Shown here in pieces: positions 46,151-57,951 of a stretch of 64,000 bases of DNA. Every line of letters begins with the position of its first letter. The first letter of the stretch is position 1. The DNA lies in the NCBI RefSeq assembly GCF_029227915.1, contig NC_079884.1, positions 23,064,001 through 23,128,000 of the forward strand, given 5' to 3'. The DNA is from Hydractinia symbiolongicarpus. Its lineage: Eukaryota; Cnidaria; Hydrozoa; Anthoathecata; Hydractiniidae. The notes below the pieces were generated by a model. That model was not told where the DNA came from. It saw nothing but the letters and a program-made list of their open reading frames with translations, and made no database searches. The position numbers were made by a program, and so were the translations under genes.

Positions 46151-46615
46151 GTAGCTAGATCAATATCACAAAAGCTAAGCTTTTAGGGGGAATGGCAAAA
46201 TTGAGTCCTTTACCAAAATAGATTTCTCTAAATCTGACAGCACTTTTTTAAAAAAATTAAAAATAAGTTTTTCTGGATCGTTTTAGGTGACCTACAAAAT
46301 CTTTTTTCTTGTATTTTCTAGTAACAGTGCTGTTAGCGATCACTTATGGTTTTGCGTAAATCGACAATTTTGGCACACGGAAATAAATCTTTTGACCTCG
46401 AATTAAAAGAGAGCCTGCTCATTATCCGTGATATACCCAATTAGAATAAAAACATACGTTCTATGCCGCTATTGTTATTTGACAAAACATGATTTTCGCA
46501 ATTAATATAATCTCACGCTTCATTCAAGCTTATAGTATATATTTTTTCAACTTGTAATCATTGGTTATTCTTGAAAATAGCTGTTGACACCCGAAACGCT
46601 TCGAAACAAATCAGT

Positions 46616-48191
46616 TTAGTCCTTGCTAAAACGAACAAGTTCGGTAACTTTTGCCTATGTTAAAATTACTTAAAAAAGCTGATTTTTAGACGAAAGCAAC
46701 AAAACATTCGTCGCAAATAAATGATTATTCATAGTTGTCAAAAAACTTGTACTTGATCTTTCATGTCGTCTGTTTATTACAGACTTATATTCAGAATGCG
46801 CCAGTATTAAGAGTAACAACAATGATGCAAATCTTCCGGAAAAAGAAAACTTTTCTGTTTTCATTTTTTATTGTTTTTATGTCGAAAAAATTCAATTTGC
46901 TTTAGCTTAAACTGAGATAATAGCCACCCGTAAGCCATCATTGTTGTACTTCTCAAAGCAAGCCTACGAGCACACTAGGAAATTGTGCATTTGTGAAACT
47001 TGCTTAAAATAAATTTCGCGAGCTCTATTCCGAGGACATTTAGCGTGTGTTATTATTTTTCTCAAAGAACAAAGTCATCAATATAACCTAGGAAAACCTA
47101 AATTGATGGCTATCTTGAAAGAACTTTAAAATTCGCAGAAAAAAAAATTTGAAATGAAAATAGAATGAAATTCCGTAAATAGCATAATTTTCAAGAAAAA
47201 TTTCATCCAAAGATGCGAGAGTAATAGGGAGGTTATTTTTTTTTAACTCGAAATCTTTTAAAGCGCTCACATTACTTCACCCTAAAATTCTGTGCTACGC
47301 GAATATTTCTTTTAGTAAGTTTCTTACTGTTGATAGTCTACTCAAACAAATTAGACAACACTTAAGCGGTAAGGTAATTAATTCTGTGTAAACAATAAAA
47401 AACTTATGACAATATCGTCATAACAAGTGTGAATTTAAGATGCCAGAAGCTGTTTCATTTCTATAATAATGGCCGTCGTCTGTCTGTTTGCCCGTCTGTT
47501 ACAGAAACACGAAATGCGATATGTAAAGGGCAGGCAACACCCGTGGCATTTTCTACGAAGTTGCCTGTGAAAAATATTCCAAATAATACTACTACTTACA
47601 TAAAACATTCCAAATTATACACTAACTAAAATCACATATCTTCATTGTAGAAAAAAATACTTACATTCGAATTAACAAATGCAGTAGAAGAAAACATAAG
47701 ATTCCGATCAAACCTAATGGACGAATAAATTCTCATCAAATGTTATACCTTTTAGATTCAAGGAAATATTCAACAAGTGTGAAAAGGTACTTCAATACGC
47801 TGGACTGCGCACTTCTGCGTGAGAGCAAGGCTGAAATACTGCTATGTAATCTATTAGCGGTAGAGGTTTATGGCGAAATCTATCGCGTTTAACAATTTTC
47901 GTGAATTCTAAAATACGCTTTTCATTTGCGAAACTAATTTTCCGCAAAAAAAGAGTTTTTTGTAGTTTTAGAACTAGTTTTATGTTGATACTGCAAATAC
48001 AGGGTCAAATTTAAATAATTTACAGAGAAATAATTCTTCTGATGTTTTAGCTCATTCTGATCATCACAATGTGTTTTTCTAAAATCTACCAAATTTCCCG
48101 AAAAAAGCCATTCGTTAGTTTCTTCCATTACAGTATATATATTAGCCTGCTAACAAAAAATAACTGCTTATCAACACTTTCCCCAAACCTA
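46616..48191. other. Spacer between the Penelope relic and LRRC42
   Basis: No gene is called. A 64-codon minus-strand frame at 46864-46670 begins with a signal-peptide-like MKTEKFSFSGRFASLLLLLI but has no conserved continuation. A Helitron-like 5' end (TCTATAATAATGG followed by GTCTGTCTG) is seen at 47460, without a clear 3' end. Confidence 0.4.
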
Positions 48192-51100
48192 TCATGTACT
48201 GGCATCTAAACCATCCAACAAAGTCCTCTTCTTTTTCGTCTGTATACTTCCCTGTGCATATTGTTCGCATATATCTTCAGTTTCCTCATCTGAAGAATCG
48301 ATAAGAGATAAAAATTTACGTTTTTCTTGACCCTGTGTGGTGATATTAGGAAAAGAGTTATTTTTCAACGCACGAGTTGAAGAATGAACTTTTTTTTTAT
48401 TCTTATCTAACGCCGACGTATCGTAGCTTGGAATTTGTTTCAAAAGATCTAAAAAACGAAAAGGGGTTAATATAGATAAAAATGAATATCACCCATAAAA
48501 CTGCACAACGAAACAGCACAGTGACCCTTAAAACAATACAGAAAATATTAAATAAAATATATATTTAAAAGAAAAGGAGGTAACCTCTGTTAAAATCTGC
48601 CATATCACCCACGCATCTCGAACGCACTAAGACCAAATGTTTCTCGTTTAATTTGCATTCTTTCTTTGGATTGGTTGTGGCTTTCTTATCTAAAATACAA
48701 ACACATTCATTAAAACGAATCCAAAGAAAGAAGAAACGAATCCAACATATATAATTTTGTTAGCACAAAAAACAGTCTTAAAATGCACCTACAAAATAAA
48801 GACGCTTTGCTTGCAGATGAGGATGATTTTAGTTGTGCTTCATGTAATACTTGCTCTACAATCTAAATCAATTTTGTATTAAAACTAAGTAAACAAACAA
48901 GTAAACAAACACGTAAACGAACAAGTAAACAAAAAAGTAAACAAACAATTAAACAAACAGGTAAACCAAGTAAACGAACAAGTAAACGAACAAGTAAACA
49001 AACAAGTAAACAAACGAGTAAACAAACGAGTAAACAAACAACGAAACAAACAAGTAAACAAACAAGTAAACGAACAAGTAAATGAACAAACAAACAAGTA
49101 AACGAAAAGTAAACGAACAAGTAAACAAACAAGTAAACAAACAAGTGAACGAACAAGTTAACAAACAAGTTAACAAACAAGTAAACAAGCGAGTAAACAA
49201 ACGAGTAAACAAACAAGGAAACAAACAAGGAAACGAACAAGTAAACAAACAAGTAAATAAACAAATAAATGAAAAGTAAACGAAAAAGTAACAAACAAAT
49301 AAAAAAAGAAGTAACCAAACAAGTGAACAAACAAACAAACAAAACTCACTGGCGCAGCCCAGCCTTTATTAACCACCTTGTCATATTCCGGTTGTTTGGT
49401 CTATAACAATAAGGAATTGTAAAATTTCACTTTCGCACTCAAATAAAATAAATTTATTACACTCAATAAGCTTTTTTTCCAATGAGAATTTAAAAAGATA
49501 CTGTTTCGTTTTTGTTGACCGACGTCCACAAAATCGTACGCCATCTATCGTTTTGTGTTAGTATTGTCGTTTGGCACCTACAAGCGACTATACATGCAAA
49601 CATATATGTCTTTTTCAAAACAAAAGGATAAATTATTTTTGATCAGTGTTATCTTATAACTCCACCTCTGACGGACACTAAAAATACTTATTGTTGATGT
49701 CGCTTGTCGTGAGCTTTTATGTTATCGAAGATTTTGGGTCGGTAAAATCTAGCACAACACAATATTTTATCTGCAGTATACCAAAACGCTACCACCATGC
49801 ACCTCGAATCACACACTTTATGGGGACTTAATAGAGTCGTGGAGCCCTAAAGAGAAAAGTCCCTGCATGGAGAGAAAGAAAGAGTTAGCTGCCATTTAAA
49901 TGTCTTAAACAAGAAAGAGTAAAATTTGATTCTTTATAATACTTTCGAATGTTTACTCTGTCAGTTTAAATCCAACCTTTTTCAGAGTACTGTTCTATCA
50001 TGCAGTGGAAAAAGTGCAAAAAGAAGCCCACCAAGTCCTCTATTATGTCTTTTTTATTATTCTTAATACATAAAACCAAGCCATCTAAAGTGTCATATCA
50101 AGTCTAAATCTCTAGCTTCGAAGGGCTATAGGTTTATAACAATACTACTACATTTCGTGGTATCATATAGGTTATAAAGGAATGGCTGAAAATAAATAAA
50201 ACAAGAAGCCCTGCGGCTTAAAGATTTCCGCCATTAGCAATAATCTGAAAAAAAATATAAAATCGTGACATACATGTCACGATTTTATAGCTATAATACA
50301 TTATCTTTCATCAAATATATCCAGCCTCAACAATTCCTCTTTAAATTAAAATTCATTGATAATTAATTAGTTCTGCTGGATATAGCTTTAGTCTACGTGC
50401 TTACAAAATTGTAGTACAGAAGGAAATGACGTAATTATATAACATCAAAGATAGCGCATTATAAGACGATCTTCATTATGCTACACTGCACGAGCTTTAA
50501 CTTTCGATTATAAACTTTAAAATAAAGTAATGTTCATTGCATAATAAAACAATTTGTTGCACTCTTAGGATTCTTATTGGCTTAAAACTCAATTTAGCCT
50601 CGTTCTTAGAAAAAAAATCTGTCAAAACGAGGATTTAAGCTTTACCCTGGATAAGGTTTAGGCGTCCAGGCTCTGGGCTGTCTCTATCTATCTATCTCTC
50701 TCTCTATCTTCCCAGGCGATATTAAAGATTCCGCCTTCGCCGGCGGAAATCAAATATTTACCAATAACTGCCAACCAAACTGCTTTAGTTCATACACCAG
50801 TTCAAATTTCATCTAAAAAAACCAAACAAGCAAGACTTAGTAACAGGACGATAAAACAGTAAAGAATAGACAACAAAATTTCTCCTTCGTGCTCTCCACC
50901 ATTCTTTGAGAATTTTAACGCGTGAGTCTAATAATTTTAAATTCACGCTGAAGGAGAGTCTGCTCATTGAGCGAGATCGGCCATTCCTTAATAAGTCAGT
51001 TAAGTCCATTCCTCTTGAGCTATTTTGACACAATTTTTTTTTTACGAGTCATTAATTTAATTATTACTTTTTATTTTATTTTATAACGTGATGAATTTGT

Positions 51101-54100
51101 ATAACGAAATGTGTGTGATCATGCGCGCATGAAACGGGCAAAATCTAACATAAAATTGTCGGGAAAAAATAGTCGTTTTTTTACTTCCGTTCTCCAACAA
51201 AATTTCTAATGTCATTCTACAATCATGGACAAAATATAATAAATCAGAGCGGCTGATTTTCAATTTTGCCGCCACAAGTGATTACATTGGGCATTTTTTT
51301 TTCATAGTTGCGCATTGCTAAAAGTCGTGTGTAAAGTTGATCTTAGGTTATTTGGTTAAAGCCGCACTCTTAAAGCATGGTAATTTTTTAACTAACTATC
51401 ACAGAGAAATTATGTACATTCAAGTAAAAAAAATTCGTAAAATTAATTCCGTGCAAAAAATCGACGTTATAGGCCTATATCTTTAAAAATATAGGCTAAT
51501 ATATCTTTAAAAATGAATTCCTGCAAAATAAAAAAAATTCGATAAAGTAAGATAAAGTTTTTTTGTACGTACTGTCGTAGTATACCATTACAACAGAGAA
51601 TAACCACAGTAGCAACTAACCTGTACATTGCTATCTGATAAGTTTAAAATTTGCAATTTTGGAAATACTACCACCAGTTCAAGACATCTGTTTGATATTG
51701 GATTTCCTACAAAATAAAATCACAACACTGTCATGCATTGTTGGATAATTTTTTAGAGCAAATTTAAGATCAACAACATTATTAATAAACATGATTACTA
51801 GATTCCTCTTTTCATTTTTGCTTAATATGTAAAGTCTACAAAACACATTGGTTAAAATTGAAGCTTAATACGGCATGTAAAAACTTCAGTAGCAACCACA
51901 AATGAAAACAATAGCTTGTAGAAAAATTGCATAAATTAAGTCATATTCCATTGACATCTAACAACCTCATTAATTTTTGGCAGCTATACCAAAGATACCT
52001 GCATGTTACATCAAGAAAATTTTGGACGATAACCTCCTTGTTTTTCACAAATTATGCATATTCATAAATTATGCATATTCACGAATTCAGCATATTCACA
52101 AATTCAGCATATTCACAAATTATGCATATTCACAAATTATGCATATTCACAAATTATGCACATATATACAAAAAATATATATTATATGAGCAACATAATG
52201 TGTCCACATTATTACTCTCTGCTGATGTGTACCTCCTTGCTCCTCTATACTTTTGACCCGTAAGAATTGTCGTTGGCAAAAACAGGAATACTAAAAAATT
52301 CAAATTTACAAAATACATGTTAAGCCATGCCAAATTGATAAATGACTTACAAAATGTTTTTATTAACACTTTATTTAGTATACACGGAGTTTATTTGACA
52401 TAAATAAGGTTTTGTTTTCTCCTGAGATTAAAACTTCATTTCCTTTATCGTCTCCTTTATCAAAAACTGCATTTATATTTCCGAAACGAGGTGTTGCAAG
52501 GCAGGTGAACTGGGCTACATATATTTAGCGCATAAGGTAAAATTTTTAAATATAACAATATGGACCTCTGTATACATATATATACACAAAATTTTGGAGC
52601 TACACGACCACAGTTTTTTTTCAGTGCAGTTGTAGTTTAGCTCATGGCAAAGTAAATCAGACGTACACCCATCAGTACATAGTTTGTTACAATTAGAAAC
52701 AAAAAAGAAAAAAACAATATAAACCCCACCGCTTGAATTTTAAATTGTCTGCTGCCGCTGGTTTATTTATTAATTTTTTTCAATACAAAATAATGTATTG
52801 CAAAATCTTACCAAATTATTCTGCAAATAAAGGGTTTATTGTGTCAGTTAGACCAAAAATATTGACTGCATTGTACTAATTCTGCTTTAATTCAATTTTC
52901 ACAGCACACTCAGCAACATTTCCAATAGTTTATGAAAAAATAATTGTCTTTTTTGATAAGGCGAAATTGTCTAAAACTAGTTGGTGGCTCGCCAAAAGAT
53001 CCACGGGTTTGCCCGTCCTGTTTTTACCCTCCAATTTGCGCAACAGACAGACGTGTATGGGTATTATAATGTAGACAAGTCATTAACCCATGGAAAAATC
53101 CACACCTGTCCTTTATGTATTTATGTATTTATAGATTTCATGTTTCCGTAACAGACAAACAGACAGATGGAGGCTATTATCATAGAAATACTGTATCAAG
53201 AATTTGAATCAAATTTTAAATTCACTCAAAAGATCTCCTAGCTACTTTCAGTTTAAAATTATAGCCACAAAATTACATAGGAATTATGTGGCTAGATAGA
53301 GACCCTTTTACAATTTAAAAGGCAACTATAATAGAATAACGGTAAACAGTAACAAAGCTTGTTTAGGGAAACATAATTTCCTAACAATGCACAATTAGGA
53401 TTAAATGATAGTGGCTGTTTACATCTGAAGTTAATGCTAAGAGGCTAAACTTCCTTTATTCAGAATGCACAAAAACTAGTGAAAACCCACAAAAAACATA
53501 TTACACAATACCAATTTTTTACACTAATTTGTTTATAATGCAACTTTAAGCTTAAACCAAGGGGTTCCAAGATTCATTGTGGTACACCTATGACTCAAGT
53601 TTCACTAAGTGTTTATAAAAAGCCCTGAAATCCTTGTGTTACTAATTTTCTTTGAGTCAATGGAACGAGTCTTAATGCAATCATCTTGTGCTGATTCAAA
53701 CACCTTAAACAGAAAGTGCTTCTGAAACGCTAGTCCATGCAAATTTTAAAATAGAATTTGGGTATTATTAAAAAGTAAAAGGAACAGAAAGAGCTGTAAC
53801 AGAAGCATTAATGCCTTATGCTTTAATTTTTTAGAAATTAAAAAATTTATTTAACATATGGGGTTCTAAATCGTCAAAACAAGCTACGCAAATATTTGTT
53901 TTTATAATGATGCTTTAACAATTATTACTTACCTTGCAAGTCAAGAATTTTGAGTTTTTCAGACTTTTCTTTATACATTCGATATGGAACGGTCAGTTTG
54001 TTAATCGTTTGATCTGTTAAATTGGTGTTTTTGAGAATTAATTTTTCTAAACTATAAAACAGTCAATTAGCAATAATTAAATATATACATATATATATAC

Positions 54101-54704
54101 CTTGCTTCAATTTAAATTACAAAATAAGATTTAAATTTATGACATGAGGTATATATATTCACGAAAACAATAAAAGGGCGCTAAAAAATCAAGAACAACT
54201 GTCTTACCTATGAAATTGTGGAAAAATTCTAACATCATCAGCAGTAAGTCCAACATTGCTTAAATCCAGCTCTTTAATATTTGTAAAGCAACTCAAAAGA
54301 GGATTTAAATTCAACTTGACCTGGTCTTTTAAAACAGCCAGTGACAAACTTTCAAGAAACAAAGAACCATATGCATCATTAAACAGCTTTAAAGTTCGAC
54401 AATGAAAATGTTCAGTTGACGATGGTACTTTAAACAAAATTTCTTGAATTTGGAAAAACTTTTGGTCAATCATGAAATCAAGCATTTGTTTTGCAACAAC
54501 CTCTGGAAACCCAATTAATGAATCCAGCAAGTTCATGTTTACCATGATATATTTCAAACACATATTAAATAGACTGCCTTCGGCTAGCGTAATACTTGAA
54601 TAGCCAAAGTCATTCTCCCTCTCTTTTCCATACCCAGAAAGAAAATGATGCTGTTTAGATGGCTCATAATAGTACACCAGTCCTTTATCATTTGGATCGT
54701 ACAT
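48192..54704 (-). CDS. LRRC42: Leucine-rich repeat-containing protein 42 (6 exons, 377 aa)
   Basis: The exons are 54704-54208, 54051-53933, 51706-51621, 48862-48793, 48689-48585 and 48448-48192, with all phases matching. The start is the first ATG after an in-frame TGA. Recognisable LRRC42 features are LLDSLIGFPEVVAKQ and AYGSLFLESLSL in exon 1. Leucine-rich repeats follow: ELDLSNVGL, EKLILKNTNL, LKILDLQGNPIS and LQILNLSDSNV. The C-terminal tail is charged and Ser-rich with an acidic patch (DSSDEETED) and a basic KKKR near the end, consistent with a nuclear protein. The human protein has 428 aa and a longer N-terminus. Its molecular role is poorly known. Introns 2 and 3 carry satellites and transposon fragments. 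The 5' exon is also present in a second, truncated tandem copy upstream. Confidence 0.88.
48884..49345. repeat. 12-bp minisatellite (AAACAAACAAGT-type)
   Basis: About 460 bp of AAACAAACAAGT and one-base variants (AAACGAACAAGT). It is in intron 3 of LRRC42, only 22 bases upstream of exon 4. Because the unit is 12 bases long, several frames stay open on both strands; these are not genes. Confidence 0.95.
50201..50752. mobile_element. Hairpin-ended repeat in LRRC42 intron 3
   Basis: It starts AACAAGAAGCCCTGCGGCTT with AAGATTTCCGCC, and ends with a GC-rich hairpin CCGCC-TTCG-CCGGCGG. The edges match those of 23065-23930 in NPC1 intron 8. It includes a short TCTA/TCTC microsatellite at 50685-50709. 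No coding capacity. Confidence 0.5.
52045..52160. repeat. 17-bp tandem repeat, about seven copies
   Basis: The unit is ATTCACAAATTATGCAT with variants carrying TCAGCAT. It is in intron 2 of LRRC42. Confidence 0.92.
52977..53186 (-). mobile_element. Short Helitron-like repeat in LRRC42 intron 2
   Basis: On the minus strand it starts TCTATGATAATAGCC with a GTCTGTTTGTCTG stretch like the repeats at 9424 and 47460. It ends GGCGAGCCACCAACTAG followed by T. No coding capacity; boundaries are tentative. Confidence 0.4.
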
Positions 54705-54853
54705 GCCACCACACGTTCATTACTTAACTGAAGAAACACCAATCTGTTTGCTGAAAGTAGTTATCAATTTTTACAACTGGGAATATAGCTTACAGTAAAA
54801 ATATGAAACACTATCCTTGTTAAATGTCGGCTCCTATTTTTACTAACAATGTT

Positions 54854-55360
54854 TTCATGAGCCTGGTTACCTGGGCTGGCTCAGATTGCTGGGTTGGAAT
54901 CAAATGACTATAAAATCACTATCAAATGACGTTTTCTCAGCCTAGGCTGAAAAATAGTTCCATAATAGTACATATTTTTGAATTAAGTCTTTTATATATA
55001 TATTAATTGTTCCTAATGCATATATATAATTTTTTTTTCAACAAAAACTTTATTATTTTCAATAAATAAAAAAAATTGGTAAACAAAGTTTATTTAACAA
55101 TTTTGTTGATAACATAAAGAAATCATATGCTCAAACATGCACAAAAATAGAAAAGTCAGCCCTGCTTGCTAGGGTGGAGCTGTCATAAGGAAATAATTCA
55201 GCCTGCCTTGCTTGGATCTTGGTTAAAAAAAGTGATATCTCAGCTAGCTGGGCTGGCTCGCTTCCTAAATGACAGGTTTGTTCATATTTATGAGGTCTGG
55301 TTAAGAGAGCTATGATCACCCGTGCACAGATTTCAGCCGGGTAATCAGGCTCATATGAAC
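54854..55360. mobile_element. Fold-back MITE (CATGAGCCTGGTTACC ends)
   Basis: The left end reads CATGAGCCTGGTTACC with TGGGCTGGCTCAG. The right end, near 55335-55358, is the reverse complement with a few changes (CAGCCGGGTAATCAGGCTCAT). Long open frames inside are repeat sequence and not genes. A second copy lies at about 58101-58607 because of the tandem duplication. Confidence 0.6.
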
Positions 55361-56751
55361 ATTTCCTTAAAGCTGTATGTTCATAGTACTGGTAATAAAA
55401 GTATGAAAACAATGTATTTAATGGTGAAGTTACCACAAATAATATTCCCTTAAAGTTCAATCACAACCTAAACATTTTCTGAGATGACACCCTTTTTGTC
55501 AGAAACGATGTTTGAGGCTTCTAAACATAGAAAGGTTATAATACTAAAATTAGTGATCTCTGCAGTATATATACATTGCTGTTGAATTAGTACGGAAGCA
55601 TGTATTGTCACAATGCGGCTGTTTCCTTGACTACAAAGACAAAAATTGCCATAATAACATTGAAAAACGAGTACAAATCTTGACTTGACAGTCGTTGTTC
55701 TTAGTGTTTTACATCATATAGTCCTCCACACAAACAAGTGTGTCCAAAATCTTTTACTTTATAGGCCATCTGTCTATTTTGTTTCTTTTTCATAGCATTG
55801 CTCCCTCACTATGTTTCATCAGTCCCAATACCCTTAGAAAAATGATTTTCACAACTGTCTTCGAATGAAAAAATATTTTACCATTCTACACCATACTATG
55901 AACAAGCAAGCACAAACACAAGTTACTCCAAAAATCTTATGTACATAAACAAACAAACAAAAAACAATGAAAAAAAAAACAGAAAAAAAATATATAATTT
56001 GGTTTAATCGTCCCTACAACATAAAATGTTAAAACAAGAACGACAAAGCAATTTTGTCCCTAGTCGACAAAAATTTTACTTAAAAACCCAATTATCAGCA
56101 AATATTTAACAGAAAAAATGTTAAAGTAAGCTACAGTTACACCCAACATAAAGCAACAATATAGCTGCACATAGCAAAAAAATTATCGTAACTCAACCTT
56201 TCTAAAACTATGATGTGCCCTCAACCACCAATGCCTAACATCTGAAGTTCAGAAGAAAATCTGCGGTATGATGCAACCTCATAAGTAACAACGATATGGC
56301 ACTTAATAAACGTTATGCTAATCATAAGAAGCCATCTAACACAGAACGATACGTAAATAATATATACTGCTTTGTCAAAAGAAGTCTGGAGAATAAAGAG
56401 AGATAATGAAACACTGAAAATGTGATGAAAGATAATGAAAAAATGTTCCCCTATAAGCCCAATTAAAAAAACTGCAACCTCTCCATCAACAAAAGATACT
56501 TCCAAATCAAAGAAGCAAGCTGATATCAATGTGCAGACACCAAAACAAACTCTTATTGGCTAATTTCAACACAATAGACTGACATCAAATAAAGTTATTG
56601 TAGGCGAAGCAATTTAAAATGTAACCAACCTGCAAAGATTATCTTTAACTCAAATCTTTAGTATCACATGGAAACATTCCCATGAGAATAGCTATCATAG
56701 AAGCAAACCTGTAAATACATTATATAGCTTTGTAATGTGGTAGAGGAATAT

Positions 56752-57105
56752 GGCGCCGTAGATTAGTGGTTATATAGCTCTCGTACTCTGTGCGGGAGAC
56801 CGAGGTTCGATTCCTCTTGACGGCGATTCAACATGGGCGAGTGAATGTTACCATAGCCCCGGGTTAACCCAAGCCATGTGAGGGAAATTGGGAAGATGGC
56901 ACACTGTGTGGGCCGTTGGATGTTGCCGGGAGTTGTCTAGTAGAGCGCGGGCTCTAATTGGGTCTGCGTAGCTCAAAATGAGCATTAAATACTCTAGGAC
57001 TCTCCATCTACGCCATGGCCCCTCCTGGAAATAATAGACAGGGTATATCCCTCGATATTTGTGAGGCTAGCCTTGTAAAATATGCACATCTATCTATCTA
57101 TCTAA
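56752..57105 (+). mobile_element. tRNA-derived SINE, copy in inner duplicate
   Basis: The tRNA-like head is at 56752-56826: A box TAGATTAGTGGTTA, B box AGGTTCGATTCCTC, 3' end GACGGCGA. It is followed by an unrelated body (AAGCCATGTGAGG, GTGGGCCGTTGG) and a (TCTA)n tail at 57089-57105. Same family as 434-734, in the opposite orientation. Confidence 0.8.
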
Positions 57106-57453
57106 TTGCTCGGAAAGCAAGAGATTGTGGGTTCCCACTTGTTCCATTATCTTTGCAGTACGAAGCTAATGAGGTTTACTTTTACCGCTTCTTTTTTTAC
57201 TTATACTCTCTCAGACAAAAAGATCCCAGAAACAGATGACTCAGAAGAATTCCTGCAAAGATAACAAGCCATAAATGCAGTAAAAATTGCGTTTATTTTA
57301 GTAAGAACAACTAAAATAACAATGAACTAGCAACTTACAACTTATGTACACAACTGATAAAAACAAAACACCTGCAACAGAGTACAGCCTTCAACCTAGC
57401 CAGGAGACCTTTTTCTTACCACTAGGAAATTAAAATAGTTAAAGTGGAAAAAA

Positions 57454-57951
57454 TTAAGTTTGAGGGGAACTGAATAAGATATCCTTAGCAGTAAGTCCAA
57501 CATTGCTTAAATCCAGCTCTTTAATATTTGTAAAGCAACTCAAAAGAGGATTTAAATTCAACTTGACCTGGTCTTTTAAAACAGCCAGTGACAAACTTTC
57601 AAGAAACAAAGAACCATATGCATCATTAAACAGCTTTAAAGTTCGACAATGAAAATGTTCAGTTGACGATGGTACTTTAAACAAAATTTCTTGAATTTGG
57701 AAAAACTTTTGGTCAATCATGAAATCAAGCATTTGTTTTGCAACAACCTCTGGAAACCCAATTAATGAATCCAGCAAGTTCATGTTTACCATGATATATT
57801 TCAAACACATATTAAATAGACTGCCTTCGGCTAGCGTAATACTTGAATAGCCAAAGTCATTCTCCCTCTCTTTTCCATACCCAGAAAGAAAATGATGCTG
57901 TTTAGATGGCTCATAATAGTACACCAGTCCTTTATCATTTGGATCGTACAT
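57454..57951 (-). pseudogene. LRRC42: Truncated duplicate of LRRC42 exon 1
   Basis: From ATG at 57951 the translation is identical to LRRC42 as far as LDLSNVGLTA. It then runs through the duplication junction at 57488 into unrelated sequence (KDILFSSPQT) and stops. The exon's splice donor and the rest of the gene are lost. If transcribed from its duplicated promoter it would encode a 165-residue truncated protein. It lies upstream of the intact gene in the direction of transcription. Confidence 0.9.

Larger units (their letters stand above)
43725..46615 (-). mobile_element. Penelope-like retroelement relic with inverted ends
   Basis: About 85 bp at 43725-43813 is repeated in reverse complement at 46528-46612. 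Both carry the GTTGACACCCGAAACGC motif typical of Penelope ends, which often contain hammerhead-like sequence. Between them the minus strand encodes reverse-transcriptase pieces and a C-terminal linker. The element is broken by frameshifts and stops and is cut by a pogo-type MITE at 43885-44467. The GIY-YIG endonuclease that should follow the linker is missing. Confidence 0.75.
54241..57487. repeat. 3.25-kb tandem duplication, inner copy
   Basis: The unit starts inside LRRC42 exon 1 (GCAGTAAGTCC at 54241) and ends ...AATAAGATATCCTTA at 57487. It is repeated at 57488-60735 with a constant offset of 3247, later 3248 bases. Only a handful of differences are visible, for example ATCACCCGTG against ATCACCAGTG, a two-base insertion at about 59045 and a one-base loss near 59270. 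It includes most of LRRC42 exon 1, the 5' flank, a fold-back MITE and a SINE. Confidence 0.95.

Noticed and set aside
46670-46864. Small secreted peptide gene
   Set aside because: The first 20 residues look like a signal peptide, but the rest has no cysteines, no clear processing sites and no splice partner.
48863-49376. Long Leu/Val/Cys/Phe-rich frames and a Lys/Asn/Gln-rich frame over the minisatellite
   Set aside because: They arise because a 12-base repeat keeps several frames open on both strands; the translations are pure repeat and fall in an LRRC42 intron.
55131-55460. 109-codon minus-strand frame, repeated at 58378-58707
   Set aside because: Most of it is MITE sequence; the duplicate is simply the tandem copy. 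No domain or splice context.
56221-56529. 102-codon hydrophobic minus-strand frame, repeated at 59469-59777
   Set aside because: Present twice only because of the tandem duplication; no recognisable family, no sign of selection beyond recent copying.
56752-56826. Functional tRNA gene
   Set aside because: The tRNA-like head continues into a repeated body and TCTA tail, and the same unit occurs elsewhere, so it is a SINE.
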